The translations under genes and the position numbers were made by a program. A stretch of DNA of 54,577 nucleotides from CAZTDD01 sp964612675 (GTDB lineage: Bacteria; Hinthialibacterota; Hinthialibacteria; Hinthialibacterales; JAKPRU01), in the NCBI GenBank assembly GCA_964612675.1, contig CAZTDD010000034.1:1-54577 (forward strand), written 5' to 3'. Numbering within the stretch: the first letter of the stretch is position 1; every line of letters begins with the position of its first letter. Shown here in pieces: positions 39,732 to 49,100 of this stretch. Under the pieces are notes generated by a model. It was not told the DNA's origin and made no database searches. It saw nothing but the letters and a program-made list of their open reading frames with translations.

Positions 39732-40640
39732 TCACTTGGTATGCTGCTTGGTGTGCTGCTTGGTGTGCTGCGTGAAATCTTCCTCATAGCGTTTAAGCAG
39801 TTTCTGTGCATCGTTCTCCATACAATAGAACGTGCCACGGATTTCTTTCCGTTCGTCTGGTTGCAACCCGCCGATACGCGGGTCTGAATGAATGCAGCGT
39901 ATAACACCTTGAAACAGTTCCTGCACCGGTTCGAATGCGACCGCGATAAGAGATTGATTATCGGCGGAAACAGCGGCGATCAATGAGTTGACCGGCTTAA
40001 CACTACTGATCGGCCGGGGATTGACATCATCGAGCGGAATGCCCTCGGGAACATACACCTGACCGCCACGGTACCGGGCCTCGACTGTCCGGGGCAGGTC
40101 ATCGAGAAACTGAACGCCGTTTTTCGTGTAGATAAAGCACTTCTCATAATAGCTCTCCTGGGGAAGGCCGGTGAATTCACCGACACGCAGGCAGGGCTGC
40201 ATCCACTGAAGATCGACATAGTCCGATCCACGATTCTCAAAGGTCACTCTGAATCGCACCGTGTCTCCGTCCACATAGATCTCGTGAAGGGAATGAACGT
40301 CATCCGCAATCACTCCTTCGAGAAGAAGGCGTTGTCCGTCAGGAGCCGATTCCAGGAGTCGCATATCCTGCGGAAGCGTACTCTTGTCCCACTCCTGGTC
40401 GGTCGAATCGCTTGTCACATAGGCTTCGATATACCAGATCTCGATTTCCATCGGTGCGATTCGGGGGTGAGATATTGTCAGCATTCGGTCGCTCCAACGG
40501 ATCTTCACAGCCGATGACCCAGCGTTGGAATCCTCCTTCTTGTCAGCCGCCGCGTGTGGAGCAATGAACGCAACGAACAGCGGAAGCAAAAGGCTACGCA
40601 TTCCGTTTCGAATGTTTGAGTTTCGCGGTGATGGAAACAT
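39732..40640 (-). CDS. Secreted protein of unknown function with (QHTK)3 tail
   Basis: A 302-residue protein with a Sec signal after a long polar n-region (RSLLLPLFVAFIAPHAAA, cut near residue 32). The mature part is beta-rich (VKIRWSDRMLTISHPRIAPMEIEIWYIEAYV, GDTVRFRVTFENRGSDYVDLQWMQPCLRVGEFTGLP) and ends with three copies of QHTK encoded by a 12-base tandem repeat (39735-39770). Pattern SYYEKCFIYTKNGVQFLDDLPRT suggests a conserved family of planctomycete-like secreted proteins, not named. GGAGGA eight bases upstream supports the start at 40640, directly after the stop of the 2H phosphoesterase gene. Confidence 0.7.
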   Translation of the reverse strand: MFPSPRNSNIRNGMRSLLLPLFVAFIAPHAAADKKEDSNAGSSAVKIRWSDRMLTISHPRIAPMEIEIWYIEAYVTSDSTDQEWDKSTLPQDMRLLESAPDGQRLLLEGVIADDVHSLHEIYVDGDTVRFRVTFENRGSDYVDLQWMQPCLRVGEFTGLPQESYYEKCFIYTKNGVQFLDDLPRTVEARYRGGQVYVPEGIPLDDVNPRPISSVKPVNSLIAAVSADNQSLIAVAFEPVQELFQGVIRCIHSDPRIGGLQPDERKEIRGTFYCMENDAQKLLKRYEEDFTQHTKQHTKQHTK

Positions 40641-41216
40641 CTATTTCCTCCGATCCTGAGGTATCGAGTGACCGCCAAGCGGCACCGTCCTGTAAACCTG
40701 AAACACGTCGTCCGGAAACCGTTCTCCGCGCACGATCACGTGAATCTCTCGAACGGGAAACGATAACGGCTCCCAGCCTTCCTCGCACACCTGGAGCAGC
40801 GAACGCAGGCTGTCCTTTCCTTTTGCCTGCCCGACACTCAAGTGGGGAGTAAATCCGTCTTTGTGTCTCGCTGTGTCGTTGCAGTCCGGGAACGCCGACA
40901 ACAAATCCTCCTGCAATTGGACAATCCTTTCTCCGGGTTCGGGAGCAAGCCACACCGTATACGAGTCTCGACCATGGCGGAAATGACGGAAATGGGAAAG
41001 AGCGATATCGAACAGTTCGATCCCGGAGACCGCATCGTGAATTGCATTCGAAGCGGATTCCAGCAAGTCCGACGGGCGGAAAGGATACAACAGGTTGATA
41101 TGCGGCATCCATCGTCGCACGTGACGGTCATGCTCACGGCGAATACGCTGGATTGGCTCCCAGCGGGATTCGGGTGGTATGATCGCAACAGCAGTCGTAT
41201 ACGTTTTTTGTTTCAT
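40641..41216 (-). CDS. 2H phosphoesterase (2'-5' RNA ligase/LigT family)
   Basis: A 191-residue protein with both histidine motifs: MPHINLLYPF (about residue 36) and FTPHLSVGQ (about residue 128), the HxN/HxS pattern of the 2H superfamily (LigT, CPDases, eukaryotic AKAP18-like). These enzymes open 2',3'-cyclic phosphates or 2'-5' links in RNA or nucleotides. Start at 41216 begins at the first conserved strand (KTYTTAVAIIPPE); a start 13 codons earlier would overlap the divergent gene. Neither has a good ribosome site. It is followed directly by the secreted-protein gene and divergent from the THEP1-like NTPase with only six bases between start codons. Confidence 0.85.
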   Translation of the reverse strand: MKQKTYTTAVAIIPPESRWEPIQRIRREHDRHVRRWMPHINLLYPFRPSDLLESASNAIHDAVSGIELFDIALSHFRHFRHGRDSYTVWLAPEPGERIVQLQEDLLSAFPDCNDTARHKDGFTPHLSVGQAKGKDSLRSLLQVCEEGWEPLSFPVREIHVIVRGERFPDDVFQVYRTVPLGGHSIPQDRRK

Positions 41217-41222
41217 GGGAAC

Positions 41223-41768
41223 ATGATGAACGATTGGGAATCCGAAAACAAGCATCTTCTTCTGACCGGATCACCGGGCTGCGGCAAAAGTACGATTCTT
41301 CTTCATGTGGCGGACAGGATCGGTGACAAAAAGGTCAGGGGGTTTACGACGGAAGAGGTGCGAGAGAAGGGGAACCGCGTTGGGTTTCGGATACGTACAT
41401 TTTCCGGAGAAGAGGGGCTGTTGAGCCATGTTCGGATAAAGAGTCCTTATCGGGTGGGAAAATATGGTGTGGACGTCGAGGAGTTCGAACGCCTCGTATT
41501 GCCCGAACTGGCGCAGGATGATGATCAAACGGAAGCCTATCTAATCGATGAGATCGGCAAGATGGAGTGTTTTTCAGAAGCTTTTGTGGAGGCGGTCCGA
41601 AAGCTGCTTCGGGGCAAGGTACCTGTGGCCGCCACTGTTGCTGCAAAAGGCGGAGGATTCATTGGAGAGGCCAAAAAGTTACCGAATCTGAATCTGGTTC
41701 ATGTCACAAAAGACAACCGCGACACATTACCCAAGCGGATTGTGGAGTGGTTGCGGAGGGGGATGTAG
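41223..41768 (+). CDS. THEP1-like nucleoside-triphosphatase
   Basis: A 181-residue P-loop NTPase of the THEP1 (DUF265) family: Walker A GSPGCGKST (about residue 15), KVRGFTTEEVREKGNRVGFRI, and the Walker B-like YLIDEIGKMECFSEAF. Family members hydrolyse various NTPs to NDPs and are common in archaea and thermophiles, with human NTPCR as relative. ATG 41223 and ATG 41226 are both possible; upstream in-frame codons lie in the antisense of the 2H gene and are not used. It is divergent from the 2H phosphoesterase; the two may share a regulator or RNA/nucleotide metabolism, which is inference. Confidence 0.9.
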   Translation: MMNDWESENKHLLLTGSPGCGKSTILLHVADRIGDKKVRGFTTEEVREKGNRVGFRIRTFSGEEGLLSHVRIKSPYRVGKYGVDVEEFERLVLPELAQDDDQTEAYLIDEIGKMECFSEAFVEAVRKLLRGKVPVAATVAAKGGGFIGEAKKLPNLNLVHVTKDNRDTLPKRIVEWLRRGM

Positions 41769-41845
41769 AGCGGCAGAGTATAGACAAACCATGGAAGGCG
41801 TTGAGCACGCTGAAAAGAACAGAGGAAAGAACCACTTCTGAGAAT

Positions 41846-41874
41846 TTGGCAGGACATGAAAGTAAGAGTATGAT
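41846..41874 (+). promoter_or_regulatory. Sigma-70 promoter of the nucleotidyltransferase module
   Basis: TTGGCA (41846-41851), 17-base spacer, TATGAT (41869-41874). Predicted start near 41881, about 40 bases before ATG 41922, which has GGAGGG upstream. Confidence 0.6.
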
Positions 41875-41921
41875 GACGTGGTATCTGGTGTTTAAAGAAA
41901 GATGCGCTCGGAGGGCACCAT

Positions 41922-42503
41922 ATGACCGACATCGCGATACCAGACTGGACCCCTCAGGGGATTCTGCCCCCGGTTCACGTACCGGATATGACATCAGCGA
42001 ATCGGTCCCCGTATCGAGTTTCGCTGATCGATCTTGTTTTGCGTTTTGGAACCACCCCATGCCGAAGGACCCTTCTCTCTGGTTTCTTGACCTTTCGTGC
42101 CGGCCTACACAAAGCAGGACTCAAGGAAGGTTTCCAGTGAATTGACGGGAGTTTCCTTGAGAACATTGAATTATTAGAAAGACGCGATCCGGCTGATGTC
42201 GATGTGGTTACATTCTTCCATCTGCCCTCTGACAAGACACAACGAGCTTTGTCCATGGTGTTCCCGCGTCTTTTCAATCCCACGTACACAAGGACCGACC
42301 ATCATGTGGACGCCTATTTTGTGCAGCTCAACGATTGCGCACCGGAGCCTCTTATCCGACAATCAACCTATTGGCATAGTCTGTGGTCTCATCGACGAAG
42401 CGGCCGGTGGAAAGGATACCTTGAAGTCGATCTTTCAGTGGCAGCGGACACAACGGCAATGGTCAACCTCGAAAGGCTAAAGCAAAAAGGGGAGGAATCA
42501 TGA
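41922..42503 (+). pseudogene. Nucleotidyltransferase-fold (DUF6932-like) gene interrupted by TGA
   Basis: One frame of 194 codons is open except for a TGA at codon 73 (42138-42140). Across the stop it reads AGLKEGFQ-stop-IDGSFLENIE...RDPADVDVVTFFHLP, which matches the DUF6932 pattern FxWIDGSF...PxDIDVV; the TGA most likely replaces TGG (Trp). GS plus DxDVV is the nucleotidyltransferase metal-binding motif. Promoter, ribosome site and the ATGA overlap with the next gene are all intact, so the break is recent, a sequencing error, or is read through. Other genes here use TGA as stop. Nucleotidyltransferases of this size often act as toxins or effectors in TA and defence pairs. Confidence 0.7.
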
Positions 42504-43411
42504 ACATTCAAGAGTACCGTGAGCTACGGGCGGAAAAGTCCACTCTGGAAAGCCTTCTTCACGAGATTCCCGAGTCGAGTGTGATTGAGCGTACAGGGCT
42601 TGAGGTTCGCAAGAAGGAGGTCGAGGAGCTGCTTTCTTCCCAGCCGAGCCCGGCACGTGAGCCCGCGCACGCTCGCTTACTGTTTCGCGGAAAACCCGTC
42701 GCTGGGAGCCACGGAGTGTTCGCAGAATTCGCAGCCAAGGCCGTCAGTACTTTTGTGGAAGCCGTTGCTGCCATAGGCGCAAGCCAGACAACGTCACTCG
42801 GCAAGCGCGGTGCAATCCCAGGACGGGACGAGTATCAGTTGCTACTTACCGCCACGGCAGCAGGCTCATTTGGCTTTGAACTTGAAGAAGCCCCTAGAGA
42901 AGAGCTGGTTTATTCTGAAATGTCTTCAGTTGAATCAGCTCTGGAACAAACGAAGTCAATCATGGAAGCTACGGTAGGAACAGATGATGAACTGACAGAG
43001 GCGATTTCCGAGGCAGATCCACGTGCAGTCGAAGCTTTGGTTTCTTTCCTCAAGACAATCGCAGATCATGAAGCGGTTTGCGCACTTGAATTCAAAGACG
43101 AGGTTTTTCGGTTCGCCGATGTGGGACAGATTCGGCGCAGCCAAGGCCGCCTCAGTCAAGACAATATCCACGAAAAAGACATTGACCTGGTCGGGCGATT
43201 CTTAGGAGTCTTGCCGAACCGCCGCACTTTCGAATTCCAACCTCAAGAAAGCCAGGAGGTGGTTTTTGGAAGGATCGGCCCCGACATCGGTGAAGCAGCC
43301 GAAATAAACCTCATTCTCAATGAAGCGGTCAAGATAAAGGTACATACAAAACAAGCAGGCTCAGGCCGACCTCGGTATGTCCTCTTAGACTATGAACAGG
43401 TGGCAGGATAA
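42500..43411 (+). CDS. Partner protein of the nucleotidyltransferase module
   Basis: Unrecognised 303-residue protein. It opens with a charged coiled-coil helix (about 1-50, ELRAEKSTLESLLHEIPESSVI...RKKEVEELL), then strands and helices including KAVSTFVEAVAAIGASQ and a beta segment QLLLTATAAGSFGFELEEAP, and a C-terminal domain (FEFQPQESQEVVFGRIGPDIGEA...VKIKVHTKQ). No membrane segment or known catalytic motif. Its start overlaps the stop of the interrupted nucleotidyltransferase gene by four bases, so both belong to one unit. It may be the antitoxin or immunity partner, or a sensor; this is inference from gene order only. Confidence 0.7.
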   Translation: MNIQEYRELRAEKSTLESLLHEIPESSVIERTGLEVRKKEVEELLSSQPSPAREPAHARLLFRGKPVAGSHGVFAEFAAKAVSTFVEAVAAIGASQTTSLGKRGAIPGRDEYQLLLTATAAGSFGFELEEAPREELVYSEMSSVESALEQTKSIMEATVGTDDELTEAISEADPRAVEALVSFLKTIADHEAVCALEFKDEVFRFADVGQIRRSQGRLSQDNIHEKDIDLVGRFLGVLPNRRTFEFQPQESQEVVFGRIGPDIGEAAEINLILNEAVKIKVHTKQAGSGRPRYVLLDYEQVAG

Positions 43412-43562
43412 CAATAAAATCAATATGGTCTTCAAACGAGCCCCTATTCCGAATCCCGGCAAACCTCCACTAATCCCATAGACAATCCCACAGACAAAGG
43501 TTGACATTTTCCGTGTTTCGCTAAAACCTCTTGGCAACGAAGAAACGAGAGGCGAGGGTGTC

Positions 43563-43682
43563 ATGAGACGATGGGTGGGCCTCGTTACATTTTTGCTGGT
43601 GCTCTGCGGTACTGTCTTTTCTCAGCAGATCTCCTCGGCGTCTCCAGCTGCGTCAAATCCGGATCGTCACTCAGTACCTTGA
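43563..43682 (+). pseudogene. Short signal-peptide-like frame, probable gene remnant
   Basis: A 39-codon frame with a Sec-type leader (MRRWVGLVTFLLVLCGTVFS) that stops soon after the expected cut site. TTGACA at 43501-43506 with TAAAAC 15 bases on may be its promoter. It is probably the start of a lost secreted-protein gene. The remainder of the 409-base gap 43412-43820 holds nothing else I recognise. Confidence 0.3.
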
Positions 43683-43820
43683 GAAACTGGAAAAAGAAGA
43701 AAGAAGTTGAAACGGGTGCCACCAACGGGAACCCGTGTGAAATAGCGTTCCCCAAAAAACACGTGCCGGAATTTGCCATCACAGGAAAGTCGCCGTATGA
43801 TATGGACACGAGGTGAGACT

Positions 43821-44069
43821 GTGAACGAGCAAGAACTGCTTGAACGTATTACGATCAATCCCAAAGTGATGGTCGGCAAACCGGTCATTAAGGGCACACG
43901 TCTGACTGTCGAGTACATTCTCAATCTGCTGGCGCATGGCGCGACCACGGAAGAAATTATCGAGGAATACGACGGGCTCACCGCCGAGGATGTGCAAGCA
44001 TGTTTGCTGTTTGCGACGAAATCCTTGGAAAGCACCGTCTTTGGCCCATTAGCCACGGAGCCAGTCTAG
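43821..44069 (+). CDS. DUF433 (VapB54-like) antitoxin, second pair
   Basis: An 82-residue protein: LLERITINPKVMVGKPVIKGTRLTVEYILNLLAHGATTEEIIEEYDGLTAEDVQACLLFA, a near-complete DUF433 match. GTG 43821 with AGGTGA upstream puts the start at the usual family position (VNEQELLERI); ATG 43797 is an alternative. It is directly followed by the DUF5615 gene with no gap. It is paralogous to the pair at 19884-20473. Confidence 0.88.
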   Translation: MNEQELLERITINPKVMVGKPVIKGTRLTVEYILNLLAHGATTEEIIEEYDGLTAEDVQACLLFATKSLESTVFGPLATEPV

Positions 44070-44420
44070 ATGCGGTTTATCGTGGATGAATGCACCGGTC
44101 CGGCTGTCGCACATTGGCTGGAGAAACAAGGGTATGAGGTTTTCTCCATATACCAAGAAGCTAGCGGCATGGAAGATGAGGATATTATTAGGAAGGCATT
44201 CGTTGAGGACTGGATTCTGGTAACGAATGACAAAGGCTTCGGAGAAAAGGTGTACCGAGAACAACATCCGCACAAAGGTGTCGTCTTGTTGCGTCTGCAA
44301 AATAAACGTGCGATCAACAGAATAGAGACCATGCGACGACTACTTGAGCGTCACAAGGATCGACTGCCTCAGCAGTTTGTCACTGTGACAGAAACACAAG
44401 TCCGTTTTGCTGGTACATAG
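44070..44420 (+). CDS. DUF5615 PIN-like toxin, second pair
   Basis: A 116-residue PIN-like protein: MRFIVDECTGPAVAHWLEKQGYEVFSIYQEASGMEDEDIIRKAFVEDWILVTNDKGFGEKVY, with the first acidic pair at D6/E7 and the NDKGFGE motif near residue 53. It begins right after the DUF433 stop codon. The function is as for the first pair, a putative RNase toxin; the two pairs are diverged enough to be separate acquisitions. Confidence 0.88.
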   Translation: MRFIVDECTGPAVAHWLEKQGYEVFSIYQEASGMEDEDIIRKAFVEDWILVTNDKGFGEKVYREQHPHKGVVLLRLQNKRAINRIETMRRLLERHKDRLPQQFVTVTETQVRFAGT

Positions 44421-44472
44421 CGGCCTATTGACAGCCCACTGGCACACGGAGTGGTAGCGGAGATTAGTGATC

Positions 44473-44625
44473 ATGTTGTTCGCCGCAGTTGTCCACAAAG
44501 AAGATAAATGGTTCGTGGCGGAGTGCCCAGAGGTGGGCACTGCAAGTCAAGGAAAGACAATCGAAGAGGCCGTCGAGAATCTGGCGGAAGCAACCGAGGT
44601 CTATCTCGAAGAGTTTCCAAACTAA
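44473..44625 (+). CDS. HicB-like antitoxin without HicA
   Basis: A 50-residue protein: MLFAAVVHKEDKWFVAECPEVGTASQGKTIEEAVENLAEATEVYLEEF is the complete HicB partial RNase-H-like fold, lacking any C-terminal DNA-binding helix. The HicA toxin gene that should sit beside it is absent on both sides. It ends one base before the convergent TolC gene stop. It may be a solitary antitoxin or a leftover. Confidence 0.82.
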   Translation: MLFAAVVHKEDKWFVAECPEVGTASQGKTIEEAVENLAEATEVYLEEFPN

Positions 44626-44626
44626 T

Positions 44627-46129
44627 TCACCCCTCCTCCCCCGGCAAAACAATATTGTGCATATCCAATAGAATCCCTTCCGCCCGGTACAATTCCACAA
44701 GAGCCTTGCGGCGGTCGACCTCGGCGAGGATCTCATCTAGTTGAGATCGAATCAGGTCGCGCTGCGCCGTCAGAACCAATAGATTCGTCGATTTCCCGAC
44801 ACGGAATTTCTCGCGCTCGGCCTGATATTTCGCTTCCTGCAGCCGTGTGGCCACCCGCGTAGCCGAAATCTGTCGTGTCGTCCGCTCCACTTCCACCAGC
44901 GCGGTGCGCACATCCAGCTCGATCAGCTGTTCGAGATTTGTCAGCGCCGCCTCGGCCTCCGACTTACGCAGCTGAGCCCGCCGGTGACGCGCCTGCTCGG
45001 CACGCTGCCCAAAAGGCCGCTGAAAAATGAATCCGCCCGTCACATCGAAATTATCCTCCTCCAACCCCGATATGGAATTGTCAAACGATCGCGCATACCC
45101 TGTCCGGCCCAGGTTGATGAAAAAATCCAATCTTGGCAGGAGACCGTTTCGCGTTCGGACAATCGTGAGTTCTCGTTTTTCGAGTTGGATACGCGCCTGA
45201 TGCAAATCCGGCCGATTCCCCAACGCGGCGTCAATATGGCTCTCAACCGGCCCCAGATCGAGCGGCTCACTGCCCGGCTCGTTGAGTAATTCAATCTCCA
45301 GCGACCACATAGCGTTCGATTCGGGGTTGAGAAGACGAATCAGCCGCAGAGAGGCTTTCTCAACCGCACTCTCGGCATCGATGACATCTTCTTCCCTTAA
45401 CGCCACCTCGCCCTCGGAGGCCGCCAATTCGATTTCCGCGATTTCCCCGACTTCGATTCGATCTTGTGTCTCTTCAAGTTGCCGACGCGCAAGCTCGAGC
45501 GATGCCTGTTGAATTCGCAGTTCCTCTCTGGCCAGGAACAGATTCCAGTATCGTTCCTCCACCTGCGCGGCAAGCGCCAATACGAAACCATCCAGTTCCT
45601 GGCGGGAAAGTTCCAGATCCTTCTCCGCCTGCCGAACACCGACCAGGTTGATATCTCTTCCAAGCCCCTCCATCAGGGGTACGGTCAATACAGCCCCCAA
45701 TCGCGTAGAATAGAGCTGCGTATACACATTCGAACTGCGTGTATTCACGGTGGCATCGAGATCCACGCCGATTCCCATCGGTGTGTCTTTCGAAATCCCA
45801 ACCGAGGTCGACCGGTTGCGCGATTTCACGCTTGTAAATTCTCCGACGCCGGACGTCCGTTGGCCTCGCGTTTCCGAGGAGGACCAATCTATACCCAGCA
45901 CGGAATCGAAGACGGCGTCTTCCTCGACGACGAAAGTCTCCGTAATCTCCGGACCGTATCGCTCGACCGCAAGAGTCTCGTTGTTCTCAAGCGACAAGAG
46001 AATACTCTGTAGAACTGTAAGGCTTACCGTGGACGAGCCGACCTCGCCGGCGGATTCGCCGGAAGAAGCGGGTGATGGACAAAGAAGCAGAGCGAAACCC
46101 AGGAGTAGAATTCTGACAGTTGCGTTCAC
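44627..46129 (-). CDS. TolC-family outer-membrane efflux protein
   Basis: A 500-residue outer-membrane channel with a Sec signal (residues 1-24, LLLGFALLLCPSPASSG). The two OEP repeats are visible as paired helices (LELSRQELDGFVLALAAQVEERYWNLFLAREELRIQQASLELARRQLEE; ALTNLEQLIELDVRTALVEVERTTRQISATR) and strands between them. It starts at a GTG overlapping the RND stop by one base, so translation is coupled. It forms the outer-membrane exit of the tripartite pump encoded with the next two genes. Confidence 0.92.
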   Translation of the reverse strand: MNATVRILLLGFALLLCPSPASSGESAGEVGSSTVSLTVLQSILLSLENNETLAVERYGPEITETFVVEEDAVFDSVLGIDWSSSETRGQRTSGVGEFTSVKSRNRSTSVGISKDTPMGIGVDLDATVNTRSSNVYTQLYSTRLGAVLTVPLMEGLGRDINLVGVRQAEKDLELSRQELDGFVLALAAQVEERYWNLFLAREELRIQQASLELARRQLEETQDRIEVGEIAEIELAASEGEVALREEDVIDAESAVEKASLRLIRLLNPESNAMWSLEIELLNEPGSEPLDLGPVESHIDAALGNRPDLHQARIQLEKRELTIVRTRNGLLPRLDFFINLGRTGYARSFDNSISGLEEDNFDVTGGFIFQRPFGQRAEQARHRRAQLRKSEAEAALTNLEQLIELDVRTALVEVERTTRQISATRVATRLQEAKYQAEREKFRVGKSTNLLVLTAQRDLIRSQLDEILAEVDRRKALVELYRAEGILLDMHNIVLPGEEG

Positions 46130-49100
46130 TATGCGGCCTCTCTCTTCAAACGACGTTCAAAGATGGAATACAACACCGGAATAATAATCAGGGTAATAAG
46201 AGACGAACTCAACAGACCGCCGATTACGACACGAGCCATGGGGGCTTGAACTTCACCGCCTTCCCCCAGCCCCAACGCCAGCGGACTGAGACCGACCGCC
46301 GTGGTCAATGTCGTCATAAGGATGGGCCGCAGCCGTCGCCGTGCGCCCTCTTCAATCGCGTCCATCAACGGCATCCCGTCACGCCGTCTCAACAGATTGG
46401 TGTAGTCGACGAGAATAATGGCGTTGTTCACAACGATCCCGGCCAGCATGATGCAGCCGATGAACGATTGAATGCTGAACGTTGTGTTGGTCAGCAGCAG
46501 GGTCAAAACGACACCGATCATCGCGAGCGGGATGGAGAACAGCACAACGAAGGGATCGCGAAGCGACTCGAATTGCGAAGCCATTACCATGTAGACCAGT
46601 ATAATCGCGAGACACAACCCGAACAGCAACTCGGCGAATGCTTCCTGTTGTTCCTCATATTCGCCGCTGGGAACGATCTCGAAATCCGGGGGTTTCGGAA
46701 TACCGTCGATTCGATTCTGCACATCCGCCATGACAGAACCGAGGTCTCGATCGGCGATATTCCCAGAGACAGTGATGACCCTTTGCTGATCCTCCCGCTC
46801 GATCTGCACCGGGCCCTCGCGGCGTTCGAGCCGAACGACGTTCTTGAGCACTACGCTTCGACCGATCTCGCTGGTTACCGTCATATCCAACACATCCCGC
46901 ACGGAAATGCGGTCGGACTCTTTTAGGCGGACGAGGATGTCGTACTCATAGCCGCCTTCCCGGAACATCGTCGCAGTTGTGCCGGAAAGGCTTGTCTCGA
47001 TCGCGTGGGCAACCCGCGACACCGAGAGCCCTACAGAAGCGGCTTTCGCCCGGTCAATTTGCACAATCTCTTCGGGCTGCCCTTCGTCGCGGCTGATCCG
47101 AACGTCGGTAATCCCCTGGACCTTCTCCATTTCCTCTTTCACTCGCAAAGCAAGCTGGCGGGCAATTTCCAGATCGTACCCGCGGACCTGCACCTCCGCA
47201 TCCTCCTCACCGCCGGACAGGATACGAAACAGAAAAAGCCCCTGCCCCTCTCGAACGCGGATCAGCGTCCCTGGGATATGCGCTAAGAGCGGCCGCAGCG
47301 ACGCAGCCACTTCGGCGCTTGAGCGAGTGCGTTCCGACACAGGTACCAAGGTAACTCGCACTTCGCCTGTGTGTCCTCCCCGGCTGCGCCAACCGCCCGA
47401 TCCGACGCGGGTATAGATTGTCGTGGCTTCGGGCACCGACTCGCGGACAATTCGCTCGATCTCCTGGAACGTCGCGTCGATCACCTCGAGCCGCGTCCCG
47501 ACCGCCATTTCCCCGTTGACACGAACCTCGCTTTCGTCCGCTTCCGGCATGAACTCCACCCCGACGGACTGGGATAACCACACACTACCGCCCATGAGCA
47601 ACAGCGCCGATAGAATCACCCATATTCGATGCCGCAACGCGGTTTTCAGCAGGATCAAGTACTCTCGCTCCAGGAAAGAGAAAAAGCCGGACTCTTCCGA
47701 CGACTGCTTCTTATCGAATTTGAGTACTCGACGTCCCAGCAGCCGGCTGCCCAACATCGGAATCAAAGTCAACGCAACAATCAGCGCGCAGAACAATGCA
47801 AACGCGACCACAGCCGCCAGCTGCTTGAACGTGATCCCCGACAACCCGCGCACAAACACAACCGGTAGGAAGACCACAAGCGTGGTCAACGTACTCGCCA
47901 GGATCGCAGTAGAGACCTCATCCGTTCCACGAACGGCGGCGTCCTTGCTCTCTCGGCCGTTCTCGATGTGTCGGTAGATATTTTCGAGGACCACAATGGC
48001 GCTGTCGACAAGCATGCCGACACCCAAAGCCAGGCCGCCAAAGGTCATGATGTTTAATGTATAACCGCTGAAATACATCAAGCCAAAGGTCGCGGCAATC
48101 GAGATCGGAATCGATACACCGATAATCAGTGTGCTGCGAACGCTTCGCAGAAATAGGAATAAAATCACTCCCGCTAAAACGGCCCCCCACAGCGTAGCGT
48201 TGCGAACGTTTCCGATAGCCCGTTTGATGTAGTCCGACGTATCCAGGGTCGGTGAGATATGGATCTGAGGGAGATCTCTGTTGATCTTGTCGATTTCTTT
48301 CAAGACTCCTTCGACAACTTGGACGGTGTTGCTGCCGGACTGCTTGTTCACGAACATACGCAGGCCGGGTACACCGTTCAACCGCACGATCTGCCGGACT
48401 TCTTCGTGAGAGTCTTCAACGGTGCCGATATCTTTCAGCAGAATTGGAACGCCTTCCCGGGTCTGGACGACCGTGTTGTAGACCTCCTCGATGACTTCAT
48501 ACTCGCCCCTTGTTCGGACAAGGACTTCGAGATCGCCGTCATCCACGAGACCCGCAGGAAGGTTGAGATTCTCGGACCGAAGCGCGTTCAGAACAGTCTC
48601 CAGCGACAGGTCGAGGGCGGTCAGTTTTCGTCGGTCCAGAGCAACGTGGATCTCGCGGCGCAACCCGCCGCGAACATCGACCGCTGCGACGCCGGGGGCG
48701 CGCTCAATGCGATACTTGACTTGATGTTCGACCAGATCGCGCATTTCGACCGGGTCCAGCCTTCCCGAAACCCCAAGGAAGACCACTGGGAACGCGGACA
48801 AGTCAAATTTGTAGATGACCGGCGTGTCCGCCTCCTCGGGTAGTCGTCCGCGAATGCGATCCACACGGGCACGTACATCATTGGCCGCCTCGTCGAGATT
48901 CGTGCCCCACACAAAACTCACCCGGACCCGGCTGCTTCCTTCCGTGGAGGAGGAACGGATCTTCTCGACCCCCTGAATCGAGCTGACGGTCTCTTCGACG
49001 GGACGTGTGATCAGTTGTTCGATCTCTTCGGGGCCGACATGCGAGTATTCCGTCCGAACGGTGATCGCGGGATAGGTCACATCCGGCATCAAATCGATCG

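Noticed and set aside
40842..41222. Upstream extension of the THEP1-like gene
   Set aside because: It is antisense to the 2H phosphoesterase; homology of the NTPase begins only at about 41240.
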